Assembly: GCF_009649075.1 (NCBI RefSeq)
Contig: NZ_CP045737.1
Location: 2,790,001-2,854,000 of the forward strand
Reading direction: 5' to 3'
Source: Aeromicrobium yanjiei
Lineage (GTDB): Bacteria > Actinomycetota > Actinomycetes > Propionibacteriales > Nocardioidaceae
DNA length: 64,000 bases
Numbering within the stretch: position 1 is the first letter of the stretch; every line of letters begins with the position of its first letter. Below, piece by piece: positions 17,449-26,188 of the stretch. A program made the translations under genes and the position numbers. A model generated the notes under the pieces. It was given only the letters and a program-made list of their open reading frames with translations. It did not search any database and was not told the origin of the DNA.

Positions 17449-18771
17449 ATGAATCGTAGGACCGATCAGGCGCGCGACCGGTCGGTTCGGCCAACCGATC
17501 TGCACGATCTGCGGCTGCTGCTCGTGGCACCCACGATCGACAGCTCCGACGTGGGCGAGTCCTGGGTCGCCTACCAGTGGGCCGCGCACCTGTCGGAGCG
17601 GTTCGACACCACCGTCCTGACCTATCGCAAGCGCGGCCGCCCGAGCGCGGTCGCGCAGCTGCCGCACGCGCGGGTCGTGGAGTGGATGGAGCCGCGCGGC
17701 CTCGGCCGTGCCGAGCGACTCAACAGTCTCGCCAAGCCGGCGTACGTCCCGTTCCACTGGCATGCGAGACGATGGATCCGGGATGCGCTGGCACGCGGAG
17801 AGCGCTTCGACGTCGCACACCAGCCCCTGCCGGTCGCGATGCGATATCCCTCGCCTCTCGCCGGATTCGACATCCCGTTCATCCTGGGCCCGGTCGGCGG
17901 CAGCCTGGGCTCCCCCTCCGGGTTCGAGGACGGCGACACCGCCCCGTGGTACGTCGGCCTGCGCCGGATCGACCCGTGGCGCCTGCGGCACGACTGGCTC
18001 CTTCGTCGCACGTACACGGACGCGTCGATCGTGCTCGGCATCGCGCCCTACGTCGCGGATGCGCTGAGCGACGTGCCGGTGAGGGACCTGCGAATGATGC
18101 CGGAGACTGCGCTCGACGTCCTGCCCGAATGGCGACCGGTCCGCCATGGCCCGACCATCCACCTGCTGTTCGTCGGTCGCCTGGTGCGGACGAAAGGCGC
18201 CCGGGAAGCCATCCGCGCCATGGCGTTGCTGCGCGAGCACGACGTGGTCCTCGACGTCGTCGGCGACGGCTTCGACCGTGGCGAGTGCGAACGGCTGGCT
18301 GCCGAGCTGGACCTCAAGGGGCGCGTCCGCTTCCACGGGGCGCGGACCCGGGCGGAGGTGGAGCAGTTCTACCGCGCGGCGGACGTCTTCGTCTTCCCCA
18401 GCTTCCGCGAACCGGGAGGCAATGTCGTGTTCGAGGCGATGGGGCACCATCTGCCCGTCGTCACCTGCGATCGGGGCGGTCCGGGCGCCGCCGTCGACGA
18501 CACGTGCGGGATCCGTGTGCCTGTCCACTCGCCCGATCAGCTCGTCCGGGATCTCGCCGAGGCCCTGACCTCACTGATCCTCGATCCCGCCCTGCGGACA
18601 TCGATGGGGACCGCGGCCCGGTCGAGGGTTGAGCGTGTCGGGCTGTGGACGGGGAAGGTCGATGCGATCTGCGACCTCTACGCGTCGATCTGCCGGGAAC
18701 CTGATGGTCCCGGCAGACCGACGACGCTCCAGCCTCAGCGGCCGACCGGGGTGAGGTCCTCGTCCCAGTAG
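17449..18771 (+). CDS. GT4-family glycosyltransferase
   Basis: This 440-aa GT-B enzyme has the donor-side motifs HLLFVGRLVRTKGAREAI and VVGDGFDRGECERLA. The EX7E-like segment is VFVFPSFREPGGNVVFEAMG, where both acidic residues are present. GILGPVGG-type residues (ILGPVGGSLG) occur near position 146, as in several actinobacterial GT4 proteins. It is expected to act on the lipid-linked repeat unit inside the cell; the sugar is unknown. AGGAG lies seven bases before the ATG at 17449. The start is only three bases from the start of the divergent gene. Its last 37 bp overlap the convergent beta-helix gene. Confidence 0.87.
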   Translation: MNRRTDQARDRSVRPTDLHDLRLLLVAPTIDSSDVGESWVAYQWAAHLSERFDTTVLTYRKRGRPSAVAQLPHARVVEWMEPRGLGRAERLNSLAKPAYVPFHWHARRWIRDALARGERFDVAHQPLPVAMRYPSPLAGFDIPFILGPVGGSLGSPSGFEDGDTAPWYVGLRRIDPWRLRHDWLLRRTYTDASIVLGIAPYVADALSDVPVRDLRMMPETALDVLPEWRPVRHGPTIHLLFVGRLVRTKGAREAIRAMALLREHDVVLDVVGDGFDRGECERLAAELDLKGRVRFHGARTRAEVEQFYRAADVFVFPSFREPGGNVVFEAMGHHLPVVTCDRGGPGAAVDDTCGIRVPVHSPDQLVRDLAEALTSLILDPALRTSMGTAARSRVERVGLWTGKVDAICDLYASICREPDGPGRPTTLQPQRPTGVRSSSQ

Positions 18772-19973
18772 TTGCCCGTCCAGGTGTTCCCCGGGTCCGA
18801 GAGCGTGAACGAGGCGACGACTCCGTAGTAGCCACATCGCGGCGAGAACTTCTTGCTGAACCGGTTGTCGACGAACCGGATGTTCGCCGTGGCGCCCTTC
18901 TGACCTGCGCCGCCGTAGACGCAGTAGCCCCCGCCGGCCAACAGGTTGTCCTCCACCAGGTTGTTCTTCTGGGTCCCGAAGTCCTGGTAGAACGCGATCG
19001 TGGCCGTCTGATCGAACTGGTTGAAGATCGTGTTGTGGCGGATCGTCATGCCCCCGCCGCCGTTGGAGGCGATCCCCACGTCGTGGGACAGACCCGGTAC
19101 GGCCGCCATGTCATGGATGTACGAGTCCTCCACGAGGCCCCCGCCCGACGAGACGCCGGCGCTGCAGGCGTGGATGTCGACCCGCTTGACGGTGGGCTTG
19201 GAGTCTCCGATGTTGAAGACGCAGGCGATGTCCTGAGGAGTGCCCTCCGGGGTCCTGATCTCGGAGTCCACGATCGTCAGGTTGTCGGCGCCGGGTCGCA
19301 CGATCACGACCCAGTCGGCCGATCCCGCGCCCCGCCCGCCGGTGACCCTCGTGTTCTTGATGGTGACGTTCTTGGCCGTCACGTTGATCTCGCCGGTGAT
19401 GTCGAGCCCGTCGATGACCTGTCCGTCCCGCGAGGCATTGACCGAGTCGGACTTCTTGAGATCGACCCCGCTCGGGACACCGGTGTTGGTCGCGTCGGGG
19501 TATCCACAGGAGCTGGGGACCGCGGCGCAGCGCGTGCCTCCCGGTGTGGATGGAGCGGGAGTGGTCGGTTCGGGCTCCGCCGTCGGCGTCGGCTCGGGCT
19601 CGGTGGCCGTCGGCTCCGGCGTCGTGGGTTCAGCCGTCGTGGGCTCCGGAGTCGTGGGCTCCGGCGTGGGAGTGGGCTCGGGGGTCGGCGTCGTGGGGCC
19701 GTCGGGAACGTCGGGGCAGTGCCGCGACCAGTACCGGTGCCATCCGCTCCACCAGCTGTCGCCGTCCGCGTCGTCGTCACGGCATCCCCACCAGCCCGTC
19801 CCTCCGTCGTCACTCGCCGGTGACGACTGGGACTCGGAGCGATCACCCCCGTTGGCGAAGGCGGCCGAGGACCCGGTCGCGATCACGAGCACGAAACCGA
19901 TGACGCACATCAGGCGGATGAGAGGTGTCCTGCGGTCTCCGGGCATGGAGACGTACTTGCGGATTGAGTGCAT
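18735..19973 (-). CDS. Secreted right-handed parallel beta-helix protein with Pro/Thr/Glu-rich linker
   Basis: The 412-aa protein has a signal peptide (about 15-41, ending AFAN) and an acidic Trp-rich stretch (about 55-88). A low-complexity PTPEPT/TTPEPT linker spans about 92-148, and the C-terminal domain has pectate-lyase-like repeats with Asn ladders (LTIVDSEI, MTIRHNTIFNQF, NNLVEDNLLAG, NIRFVDNRF). Such folds bind or cut polysaccharides or form tailspike-like fibres. No catalytic residues can be assigned by eye. Beside the O-antigen polymerase gene it could modify or depolymerise the exported glycan, which is inference. It follows that gene on the same strand after 104 bp and may have its own promoter. 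Confidence 0.82.
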   Translation of the reverse strand: MHSIRKYVSMPGDRRTPLIRLMCVIGFVLVIATGSSAAFANGGDRSESQSSPASDDGGTGWWGCRDDDADGDSWWSGWHRYWSRHCPDVPDGPTTPTPEPTPTPEPTTPEPTTAEPTTPEPTATEPEPTPTAEPEPTTPAPSTPGGTRCAAVPSSCGYPDATNTGVPSGVDLKKSDSVNASRDGQVIDGLDITGEINVTAKNVTIKNTRVTGGRGAGSADWVVIVRPGADNLTIVDSEIRTPEGTPQDIACVFNIGDSKPTVKRVDIHACSAGVSSGGGLVEDSYIHDMAAVPGLSHDVGIASNGGGGMTIRHNTIFNQFDQTATIAFYQDFGTQKNNLVEDNLLAGGGYCVYGGAGQKGATANIRFVDNRFSKKFSPRCGYYGVVASFTLSDPGNTWTGNYWDEDLTPVGR

Positions 19974-20053
19974 GAATCTGTCTTTCGGTCTGGGCCCCGG
20001 CCGTCGATTGGTTCAATGACTGCGCGGGCCCGACACCGCGATCCAACCCCAAA

Positions 20054-20081
20054 AACGTAACACCGATCGAGGAGACCTCAA
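20054..20081 (-). promoter_or_regulatory. Candidate promoter for the beta-helix protein gene
   Basis: On the minus strand TTGAGG (20081-20076) and TACGTT (20059-20054) are separated by 16 bp, 80 bp upstream of the ATG at 19973. The -35 box overlaps the stop codon of the upstream polymerase gene. The fit to consensus is moderate and no transcript data are available. Confidence 0.35.
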
Positions 20082-21409
20082 ACTTCTAGGGACACGTCGG
20101 AGTGCAGGACCGCCGCCTCATGCCGGCTCAGCCGCACTGCCGCGCCGGCCATGCCCAGCATGAGGAAGAACAGGCCCGCGGACATGGGGAAGCTCAGTCC
20201 GTCGAACACCGCGAGCGACGCGGCGCCCGCTGCAACAGCAGCCGCGAGGCCCTGCGCAGCCTGCCGCGGAAGCCCGTCACCCACGCGGCGCCGGGTCCGC
20301 AGGACGCACACCAGGGCCGTGACGATCAGCGCGACGAACGCCGCCAGTCCGACGATGCCCACCTCGATCAGCAGACCGAGGAACTGGTTGTCCAGGATCC
20401 GGTACTTCGGCAGGAACGTCGAGAATCCCCGGCCGAACAAGGGGGATTTCTCCACGAACTCGAACGCGATCGGATACGACCCGGTGCGCGACAGTGCGCT
20501 GCTGTCGCCGCCGATGCCGGTGAACAGTCCCAGCAGGCTCCCGAGCATCCCCGGAACCGTGATGTAGACACCGACCGTCATCACTGCCGCGCCTGCCGCC
20601 GCGATCCGTCGCGCGGCCGGGGGCCAGCTCAAGATGATGACCAAGCAGCCCACCACTGCCGACAACAAAGCGGACCGGGAGATCGACAGCGGCACCGAGA
20701 TCGCCAGCGCGAGGACCGGGAACCACCGACGCAGCGCACCGCGTGACGTGTCGCTGAACGCGAGGGCGAGCGCCAGCGGCAGGATCATCGTGATCACCGC
20801 GCCGTACTCGATGGGATGCGTCGCCATGCCGCTCGGACGGGTGAAGCCTTCCCGCTCGGTCAGACCGAACATGGTGTGGTTGGACGACAGGCCGGGGATG
20901 CTGATGCCGTCCACCAACGGCTGTCCCGTCACGAACTGCGCGATGCCCAGGGTCGCCATGGCGCCGCCCGCAGCCACCACGCGGCGCAGCAGCACGTAGA
21001 GGCGCTCGAGACTCGGGATCCCGTCGTGGGCCACCAGGAGCACCCCGCCCCACCCGGCCACGAGCACCATCCCCAGCTGCGCGCCGCTGAACTCCTCACC
21101 GGCGATGGGTCGGGTCATCGCGGCGATGAAGCTGGCCGAGAAGGCGAACGCCATGAGGATGAACGCCCACCGCACCGGCTGGAACCCGTCCGGGTCCGGC
21201 TCCGACCGCTGTGCCCGGGACCAGATCCACCACGCCAGGCACCCGAGCCCCACGACCCCGGCAGGAGAGCCGGCGCCCCCCAAGGGGCTCAGGACCAGTC
21301 GCGACGGGATGCAGGTCAGGGCGATGAGGTAGACCGTGAGGACCGTGACGCCGTCAGCCTGCGGAGGACGGCGTCCCGCTCGAAGACGCTCAAGCGCCGC
21401 GACGCTCAC
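20078..21409 (-). CDS. O-antigen ligase/polymerase family membrane protein (Wzy/WaaL-like)
   Basis: This 443-aa protein has about 11-12 membrane helices and the Wzy_C-type large loop. RTGSYPIAFEFVEKSPLFGRGF is the family block around the periplasmic catalytic region; it is followed by a DNQFLGLLIEVGIVGLAAF segment. It would polymerise lipid-linked repeat units outside the membrane, or ligate them to an acceptor. Gram-positive polymerases and ligases cannot be told apart from sequence alone. A start at GTG 21409 is assumed, with GGGGGT four bases upstream. It lies 33 bp downstream of the Wzz-like gene in the same direction. Confidence 0.85.
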   Translation of the reverse strand: MSVAALERLRAGRRPPQADGVTVLTVYLIALTCIPSRLVLSPLGGAGSPAGVVGLGCLAWWIWSRAQRSEPDPDGFQPVRWAFILMAFAFSASFIAAMTRPIAGEEFSGAQLGMVLVAGWGGVLLVAHDGIPSLERLYVLLRRVVAAGGAMATLGIAQFVTGQPLVDGISIPGLSSNHTMFGLTEREGFTRPSGMATHPIEYGAVITMILPLALALAFSDTSRGALRRWFPVLALAISVPLSISRSALLSAVVGCLVIILSWPPAARRIAAAGAAVMTVGVYITVPGMLGSLLGLFTGIGGDSSALSRTGSYPIAFEFVEKSPLFGRGFSTFLPKYRILDNQFLGLLIEVGIVGLAAFVALIVTALVCVLRTRRRVGDGLPRQAAQGLAAAVAAGAASLAVFDGLSFPMSAGLFFLMLGMAGAAVRLSRHEAAVLHSDVSLEV

Positions 21410-21442
21410 GCGACCCCCGTCCCAGGCAGACGGAGCCGAGCA

Positions 21443-22135
21443 CTACTTGTTGCCTGCCTTCTGCTTGTTGCCTGCCGTCTGTTCGGAGGGGGCGTCCATC
21501 GCGTCGGTCCGAAGAAGCAGCTCGGCGGACCTGCGCATCGTCCGGGTCAGCAACACCCCGTCGAGGAAGCCGATCAGCACGAACGCCAGGAACAGCCAGA
21601 CCGCACCCGCCAGGGCCGCCATGCGGTAGCGCGCCTTGTTGATCGCACTCGGACCGTCGTCAGTGGGCACCTCGAGCGTGGTGATCTGCGAGTTCGCGCG
21701 GACACCGAGGGAGGCCTGCAGGCGCCGGAAGACGGTGGGCACCTCGGCCACGACAGCATCGAGCATCTCCTGTGCGCCCGCACTCGAGGAGTCCGTGGCC
21801 GTGATGACCAGGATCGGAGCACTGGTGGTCAGATCGGCGCTCACCTCGTACTCGCCGGTCGTGGCGGTCTTCGCGATCTGGTCGCGCGTGGCGTCAGCGT
21901 TCACCGCGCGCGCCAGCACGTCGACGCTCTGCTCCAGCCCGCCGAGATACAGGTAGGGGTTGCCGGACACCCCGGTCGTGGTCTTGGGCGGGACCAGCAC
22001 GAGGCTGGACGTCGTCTGATAGGTGGGCGAGACGGCGCTGAGCGCGGCGAAGCACACCCCCACCGTGAGCGCGAGCGCGCCGAGAACCAGATACCAACGT
22101 CTCAGGAGGCTGTCGCCCAGATCGCGCAGATACAT
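21443..22135 (-). CDS. Wzz-like chain-length/polysaccharide co-polymerase membrane protein
   Basis: The 230-aa protein has two membrane helices, one near the N-terminus (about 13-33) and one near the C-terminus (about 172-194). An extracytoplasmic segment of about 135 residues lies between them. This is the layout of Wzz/CapA-type co-polymerases that set chain length with Wzy. No cytoplasmic tyrosine-kinase domain is present. The ATG at 22135 has AGAGG five bases upstream. The C-terminus is built from an 18-bp tandem duplication (21446-21481) giving QTAGNK-QKAGNK. It is probably cotranscribed with the downstream polymerase. Confidence 0.75.
   Translation of the reverse strand: MYLRDLGDSLLRRWYLVLGALALTVGVCFAALSAVSPTYQTTSSLVLVPPKTTTGVSGNPYLYLGGLEQSVDVLARAVNADATRDQIAKTATTGEYEVSADLTTSAPILVITATDSSSAGAQEMLDAVVAEVPTVFRRLQASLGVRANSQITTLEVPTDDGPSAINKARYRMAALAGAVWLFLAFVLIGFLDGVLLTRTMRRSAELLLRTDAMDAPSEQTAGNKQKAGNK
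21446..21481. repeat. Two tandem 18-bp units at the 3' end of the Wzz-like gene
   Basis: CTTGTTGCCTGCC plus TTCTG (21446-21463) and the same 13-mer plus GTCTG (21464-21481) differ at one base. The array ends directly before the stop codon and encodes two AGNK-containing hexapeptides. Such an in-frame pair can expand or contract by slippage. Confidence 0.85.
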
Positions 22136-22278
22136 GTTCGCCTCTCGCCCAGTTCATCTCACTGTACGTACGAGACAACCCTTCCGTCCCAGAAACTGCC
22201 GAGAAGTCTCGACTGCGAAAAAACCCTGTCGCCGCAGGGCAGATCTGCGATACTTGGTCACACTTCTTGGAGGCGGAT

Positions 22279-22947
22279 GTGACGGTGCTCGAGGTGCTGC
22301 GGACGCTCTGGCACCGACGCGTCCTGACCCTTGTGGGCCTCGTCGGCGTCGCGATCGCCATGAGCCTCGTGGCCGCCCACCAGGACGTCTACTGGAGCCA
22401 GGCCAACGTCGTGTTCCTCGAGCCGACCACCGACCAGCATCCCAACTCGCTGACCTCGGCGTCGGCCAGCCTTGTCGCCACAGCGGGGTACGTCGAGAAG
22501 ATCGTCAACGCCGGCGGCCAGAAGCCCGCAACGGCCGCGAACGTGACGCTGTTGGGCCGCGGAGTTCGCGACGGCTACACCGTCGACCTCCCGGACAGCG
22601 GTGGTCAGTGGTCCCACAACTTCGAGCAGGCCATGCTCAGCGTGCAGGTCACCGGGCCCAGCGAGGCCGTAGTGCGGGCACGGCTCGATCGCCTGGTCGC
22701 CCGGATCCGCACCGTCGCGCGCGACATACAGGTCACGGCCGGCGTCCCTGCTGACGACACGATCCGGACCGATCTGGCTCCGACGAACCCGGGCGTCAAC
22801 CTCGCCGGCGGGAGCCGGATACGGGCGGTCGGTGCGACGGCGCTCCTCGGTCTTGGACTGACCGTCTCCGCCGTGCTCGGGCTCGACCGTCTGGCCGCCC
22901 GCCGCAGCGGGAGACCCCGCCCCCCGAGAACGGTGACCTCCTCATGA
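22279..22947 (+). CDS. Second Wzz-like membrane protein
   Basis: The 222-aa protein has an N-terminal helix (about 17-35), an extracytoplasmic domain of about 140 residues and a C-terminal helix (about 180-203), again a co-polymerase layout without a kinase domain. The start is decided by a strong ribosome site, TTGGAGG, five bases before GTG 22279; a TTG 12 bp upstream would lie inside that site. It is divergent to the first Wzz-like gene across a 143-bp spacer and overlaps wecB by 4 nt. Two half-similar co-polymerases may act as partners. Function is inferred from topology and context. Confidence 0.68.
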   Translation: MTVLEVLRTLWHRRVLTLVGLVGVAIAMSLVAAHQDVYWSQANVVFLEPTTDQHPNSLTSASASLVATAGYVEKIVNAGGQKPATAANVTLLGRGVRDGYTVDLPDSGGQWSHNFEQAMLSVQVTGPSEAVVRARLDRLVARIRTVARDIQVTAGVPADDTIRTDLAPTNPGVNLAGGSRIRAVGATALLGLGLTVSAVLGLDRLAARRSGRPRPPRTVTSS

Positions 22948-24098
22948 GCTCTGCGCGCATCCTGGTCGTCTACGGCACCCGGCCCGAGGCGATCAAGCTC
23001 GCCACCGTCGTCAAGCGACTGACCGCCTCCCCGCACCTGGAGGCCGTGGTCGCGGTGACCGGACAGCATCGCGAGATGCTCGACCAGGTCAACACGTTGT
23101 TCGACATCGTCCCGGATCACGATCTCGACATCATCCAGCCACGCCAGCAGCTGCACGAGATCACGATGCGTGCCCTGGGCGGACTGACTGACACCATCCG
23201 CGCGGAGCGACCGGACGCCGTCGTGGTGCAAGGGGACACGACGACGAGCTTCGTCGCGGGACTCGCGGCGTTCTACGAGAAGGTCCCGGTCATCCACGTG
23301 GAGGCGGGGCTGCGGACCAGCGACCTGTACAACCCGTTCCCGGAGGAGATCAACCGGCGGCTGACCTCGCAGCTGACCTCGCTCCACCTGGCGCCGACCC
23401 CGCTGTCTCGATCGAACCTCATGGCCGAGGGCATCGCGCCCGAGAGGATCAGCGTCACCGGCAACACCGTCATCGATGCGCTCCTGGACGTGGTCAGCCG
23501 TCGCCTCCCCCATCTCGACCCCGCGCTCTCGGCCATCGACACCGCACCGGGCCGCCGCATGGTGCTGGTCACCAGCCACCGCCGCGAGTCCTGGGGCGAA
23601 CCGATGGCCAGGACCGCCAGCGCACTGGCCCGTCTGGCATCGGCCTTCCCCGACGTCCTGTTCCTGCTGCCGGCGCACCTCAACCCGACAGTCCGGGAGG
23701 TGCTGCTGCCGCCGCTCACGGGATTCGACAACGTCGTCATCACCGAGCCGCTGAGCTACAGCGACTTCGCGCTCGCGATGGACGCCGGGACGATCATGCT
23801 GACCGACAGCGGCGGCGTGCAGGAGGAGGCGCCGAGCCTCGGCAAGCCGGTCCTCGTGCTGCGCGACACGACCGAGCGGCCCGAGGCGGTGACTGCGGGC
23901 ACCGTACGACTGGTGGGGACGGACGAGGACCTCATCGTCGCGTCGGTCACCGAGCTGCTCACCGACGAGGCGGCCTATTCATCCATGGCACACGCCGTGA
24001 ATCCCTACGGCGACGGCAAGGCCTCGGACCGCACCGTGCAGGCCATCGAGCACCACTTCGGCCTCGGCGATCGGCCGGAGGACTTCAGCCCGGCGTGA
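22944..24098 (+). CDS. wecB: UDP-N-acetylglucosamine 2-epimerase (non-hydrolysing)
   Basis: This 384-aa enzyme starts with the family signature YGTRPEAIK (10-18). It also has VQGDTTTSFVAGLAAF, the VEAGLRTSDLYNPFPEEINR block and TDSGGVQEEAPSLGKPVLVLR. It converts UDP-GlcNAc to UDP-ManNAc. Paired with the UDP-ManNAc dehydrogenase just downstream on the other strand, it supplies UDP-ManNAcA to the polysaccharide. It could act instead on the di-acetamido uronate (WlbD/WbpI role), since that epimerase belongs to the same family. The start overlaps the preceding stop (ATGA). Confidence 0.93.
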   Translation: MSSARILVVYGTRPEAIKLATVVKRLTASPHLEAVVAVTGQHREMLDQVNTLFDIVPDHDLDIIQPRQQLHEITMRALGGLTDTIRAERPDAVVVQGDTTTSFVAGLAAFYEKVPVIHVEAGLRTSDLYNPFPEEINRRLTSQLTSLHLAPTPLSRSNLMAEGIAPERISVTGNTVIDALLDVVSRRLPHLDPALSAIDTAPGRRMVLVTSHRRESWGEPMARTASALARLASAFPDVLFLLPAHLNPTVREVLLPPLTGFDNVVITEPLSYSDFALAMDAGTIMLTDSGGVQEEAPSLGKPVLVLRDTTERPEAVTAGTVRLVGTDEDLIVASVTELLTDEAAYSSMAHAVNPYGDGKASDRTVQAIEHHFGLGDRPEDFSPA

Positions 24099-24106
24099 GC
24101 ACCGGC

Positions 24107-24126
24107 CCCGGGGCGTACGCCTCGGG
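24107..24126. terminator. Possible bidirectional terminator between convergent wecB and wecC
   Basis: CCCGGGGC - GTAC - GCCTCGGG forms an 8-bp stem with one G-T wobble in the 34-bp convergent spacer. There is no T-run, so strength is uncertain. Confidence 0.4.
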
Positions 24127-24132
24127 TCGCGG

Positions 24133-25389
24133 TCAGCGCCACACGCCCCGGGTGTCGTAGACGACCTTGCCCTCGAGCCGGGACCGGCTCAGCGACTTGA
24201 AGTGGTCGTGGTCCACGAGCAGCAGCACGATGTCGGCGTCGGCGATCGCGCTGGCGGCCGGCTGCAGCTGGACGTTCCCGTGCGACGAGAGCGACTGCGG
24301 GAGCACGTGGACGAACGGCTCGGCGACCCGGATGTCCAGCTCGGGCAGCACGCGTGCGATCTCGTCGACGATCGCGACCGCAGGGCTCTCGCGCAGGTCG
24401 TCGATGTTGGGCTTGTACGCGAGTCCGAGGCATGCGACGGTCGGCTCGCGGAACCGGGCGGTCTTGACGATCAGCTGCTCGGCCACGTGGTGGGGCTTGG
24501 AGTCGTTGATCGCGCGGGCTGCCCGGATCAGCGGCGTCAGCTCGGGCGATGCACCCACGATGAACCACGGATCGACGGCGATGCAGTGGCCACCGACGCC
24601 CGGGCCGGGGGTGAGCACGTTGACGCGAGGGTGGTGGTTCGCGAGCTTGATGACCTCCCAGACGTCCAGGTTGAGGTCCTCGCTGATGAGGGACAGCTCG
24701 TTCGCGAACGCGATGTTGACGTCCCGGTACGCGTTCTCGACCAGCTTGGACATCTCGGCGCTCGCCGCGTCGGTCAGGAGGATCTCGCCCAGGCAGAAGA
24801 CCCGGTAAATCGAGGCGGCCTTGCGGGCGCACTCCTGCGTGATGCCGCCGACGACCCGGTCGTTCGTGATCATCTCGATCATGATCTTGCCCGGCAGGAC
24901 CCGCTCGGGGCAGTGCGCGACGTGGAGATCGGGCAGCCCCTCCGAGGCGTGCGCGGGGTTGAGGTCCGGCCGCAGCTCCTCGAGCCACCGGCTCACGTTC
25001 TCGGTCGAGCCGGGCGGTGAGGTCGACTCCAGCACGATGATCTCGCCGCCGCGCAGCCGCGGTGCGATCTGCTCGACCGCCGCCCGGACGTACGACATGT
25101 CGGCCTCGTGGTTGTCCAGGAACGGCGTGGGGACGGCGATGATGAACGCATCCGCCTCCGGCGTCACGGTCGAGGCGGTGAGCGATCCCATCGAGACCGC
25201 GCCGCTGACCCCGACCGCGAGATCGGGCTCGATGAACGGCACCTGGCCGTTCGCGACGGCCTTGACGGTGTCCTCGTTGACGTCGACACCGACGACCTCG
25301 ACCCCCCGGGTGGCCAGGGCGACCGCGGTCGGCAGCCCGATGTAGCCCAGGCCGATGATCGCGACGCGCCCCTCGAAGATCTCATTCAT
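24133..25389 (-). CDS. wecC: UDP-N-acetyl-D-mannosamine dehydrogenase
   Basis: This 418-aa nucleotide-sugar dehydrogenase has the N-terminal Rossmann motif GLGYIGLP (13-20), the family block STSPPGSTE and the catalytic Cys269 in GPGVGGHCIAVDPWF. Lys/Asn of LVENAYRDVNIAFANE precede it, and the C-terminal UDP-binding domain starts near LGLAYKPNIDDLRESP. It oxidises UDP-ManNAc twice with NAD to UDP-ManNAcA, using the product of wecB. It is the last gene of a six-gene minus-strand operon and its start overlaps the stop of the wecG-like gene by 8 bp. Confidence 0.93.
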   Translation of the reverse strand: MNEIFEGRVAIIGLGYIGLPTAVALATRGVEVVGVDVNEDTVKAVANGQVPFIEPDLAVGVSGAVSMGSLTASTVTPEADAFIIAVPTPFLDNHEADMSYVRAAVEQIAPRLRGGEIIVLESTSPPGSTENVSRWLEELRPDLNPAHASEGLPDLHVAHCPERVLPGKIMIEMITNDRVVGGITQECARKAASIYRVFCLGEILLTDAASAEMSKLVENAYRDVNIAFANELSLISEDLNLDVWEVIKLANHHPRVNVLTPGPGVGGHCIAVDPWFIVGASPELTPLIRAARAINDSKPHHVAEQLIVKTARFREPTVACLGLAYKPNIDDLRESPAVAIVDEIARVLPELDIRVAEPFVHVLPQSLSSHGNVQLQPAASAIADADIVLLLVDHDHFKSLSRSRLEGKVVYDTRGVWR

Positions 25390-26188
25390 GTGCGGTGCCT
25401 TCCTTGGCGGTGGTGGGTGGGTCGTACGGGCGCGTCCGACTGATCCGCTCCCGGATCAGCAGCAGCACGAACGCGGTGTTGGTGGTGAGATAGCGCCGCC
25501 AGAGGCGGCCCGGCTCCTGCAGCACCCGGTAGAGCCACTCCATGCCCCAGCGCTGCCAGCGCTCGGGTGCACGCTTCGTGAGCCCGCTCAGGACGTCGAA
25601 GGACCCGCCGACGCCGTGCAGCACAGGGACGCCGAGGGACGGGCCGTGCGTCCCGAGGAAGATCTCCTTGTGGGGCGACGGCATCGCGATGAAGAGCATG
25701 TCGGCCCCGGACGCCGCGATGCCCGCCGCGACCTCGGCCGAGGCGGCGGCGCCGAAGTAGCCGTCCCGGCTGCCGACGACGCGGGCACCCGGCCACCGTC
25801 TCGCGACGGCCTCCTCGACCCCACGCAGCACGCTCGGCGTGGCCCCGAGGAGATAGACCGATCGGCGGTCACGGTCCGCGAGCGCCAGCAGCTGCTCGAA
25901 CAGGTCGATCCCGGCGACGCGCTGGGGCAGCGGCTGCCCCAGCAACCGACTCGCCCAGACGACCGACTGGCCGTCGGCGAGCAGGACGTCGCACTCGAGC
26001 AGCGACTCGCGCAGCAGCCGGTCCGATCGCAGGTGGACGACCTTCGCGGCGTTGACGACACCGATGAGCAGGCGCCTGCGGGACTGCACCGCCTGATCGG
26101 CCAGCCCGATCACGTCATCGGCCGTCAGGGCGTCCACCCGCAGGCCGAACAGCTGCCGTCGGGGCGCCGGGCCGAGCAGCGCGGTCAT
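25382..26188 (-). CDS. WecG/TagA/CpsF-family glycosyltransferase
   Basis: This 268-aa GT26 enzyme has the conserved LLIGVVNAAKVVHL strand (Asn46), the essential acidic residue in LLADGQSVVWASRLLG (Asp72), and the IAMPSPHKEIFL and VGGSFDVLSG blocks. Members move ManNAc or ManNAcA from UDP onto a polyprenyl-PP-GlcNAc acceptor. With wecB and wecC adjacent, ManNAcA transfer (WecG role) fits best. The C-terminal Arg-rich helix, used for membrane attachment in this family, is present. It is coupled to neighbours by short overlaps at both ends. Confidence 0.9.
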   Translation of the reverse strand: MTALLGPAPRRQLFGLRVDALTADDVIGLADQAVQSRRRLLIGVVNAAKVVHLRSDRLLRESLLECDVLLADGQSVVWASRLLGQPLPQRVAGIDLFEQLLALADRDRRSVYLLGATPSVLRGVEEAVARRWPGARVVGSRDGYFGAAASAEVAAGIAASGADMLFIAMPSPHKEIFLGTHGPSLGVPVLHGVGGSFDVLSGLTKRAPERWQRWGMEWLYRVLQEPGRLWRRYLTTNTAFVLLLIRERISRTRPYDPPTTAKEGTAHE

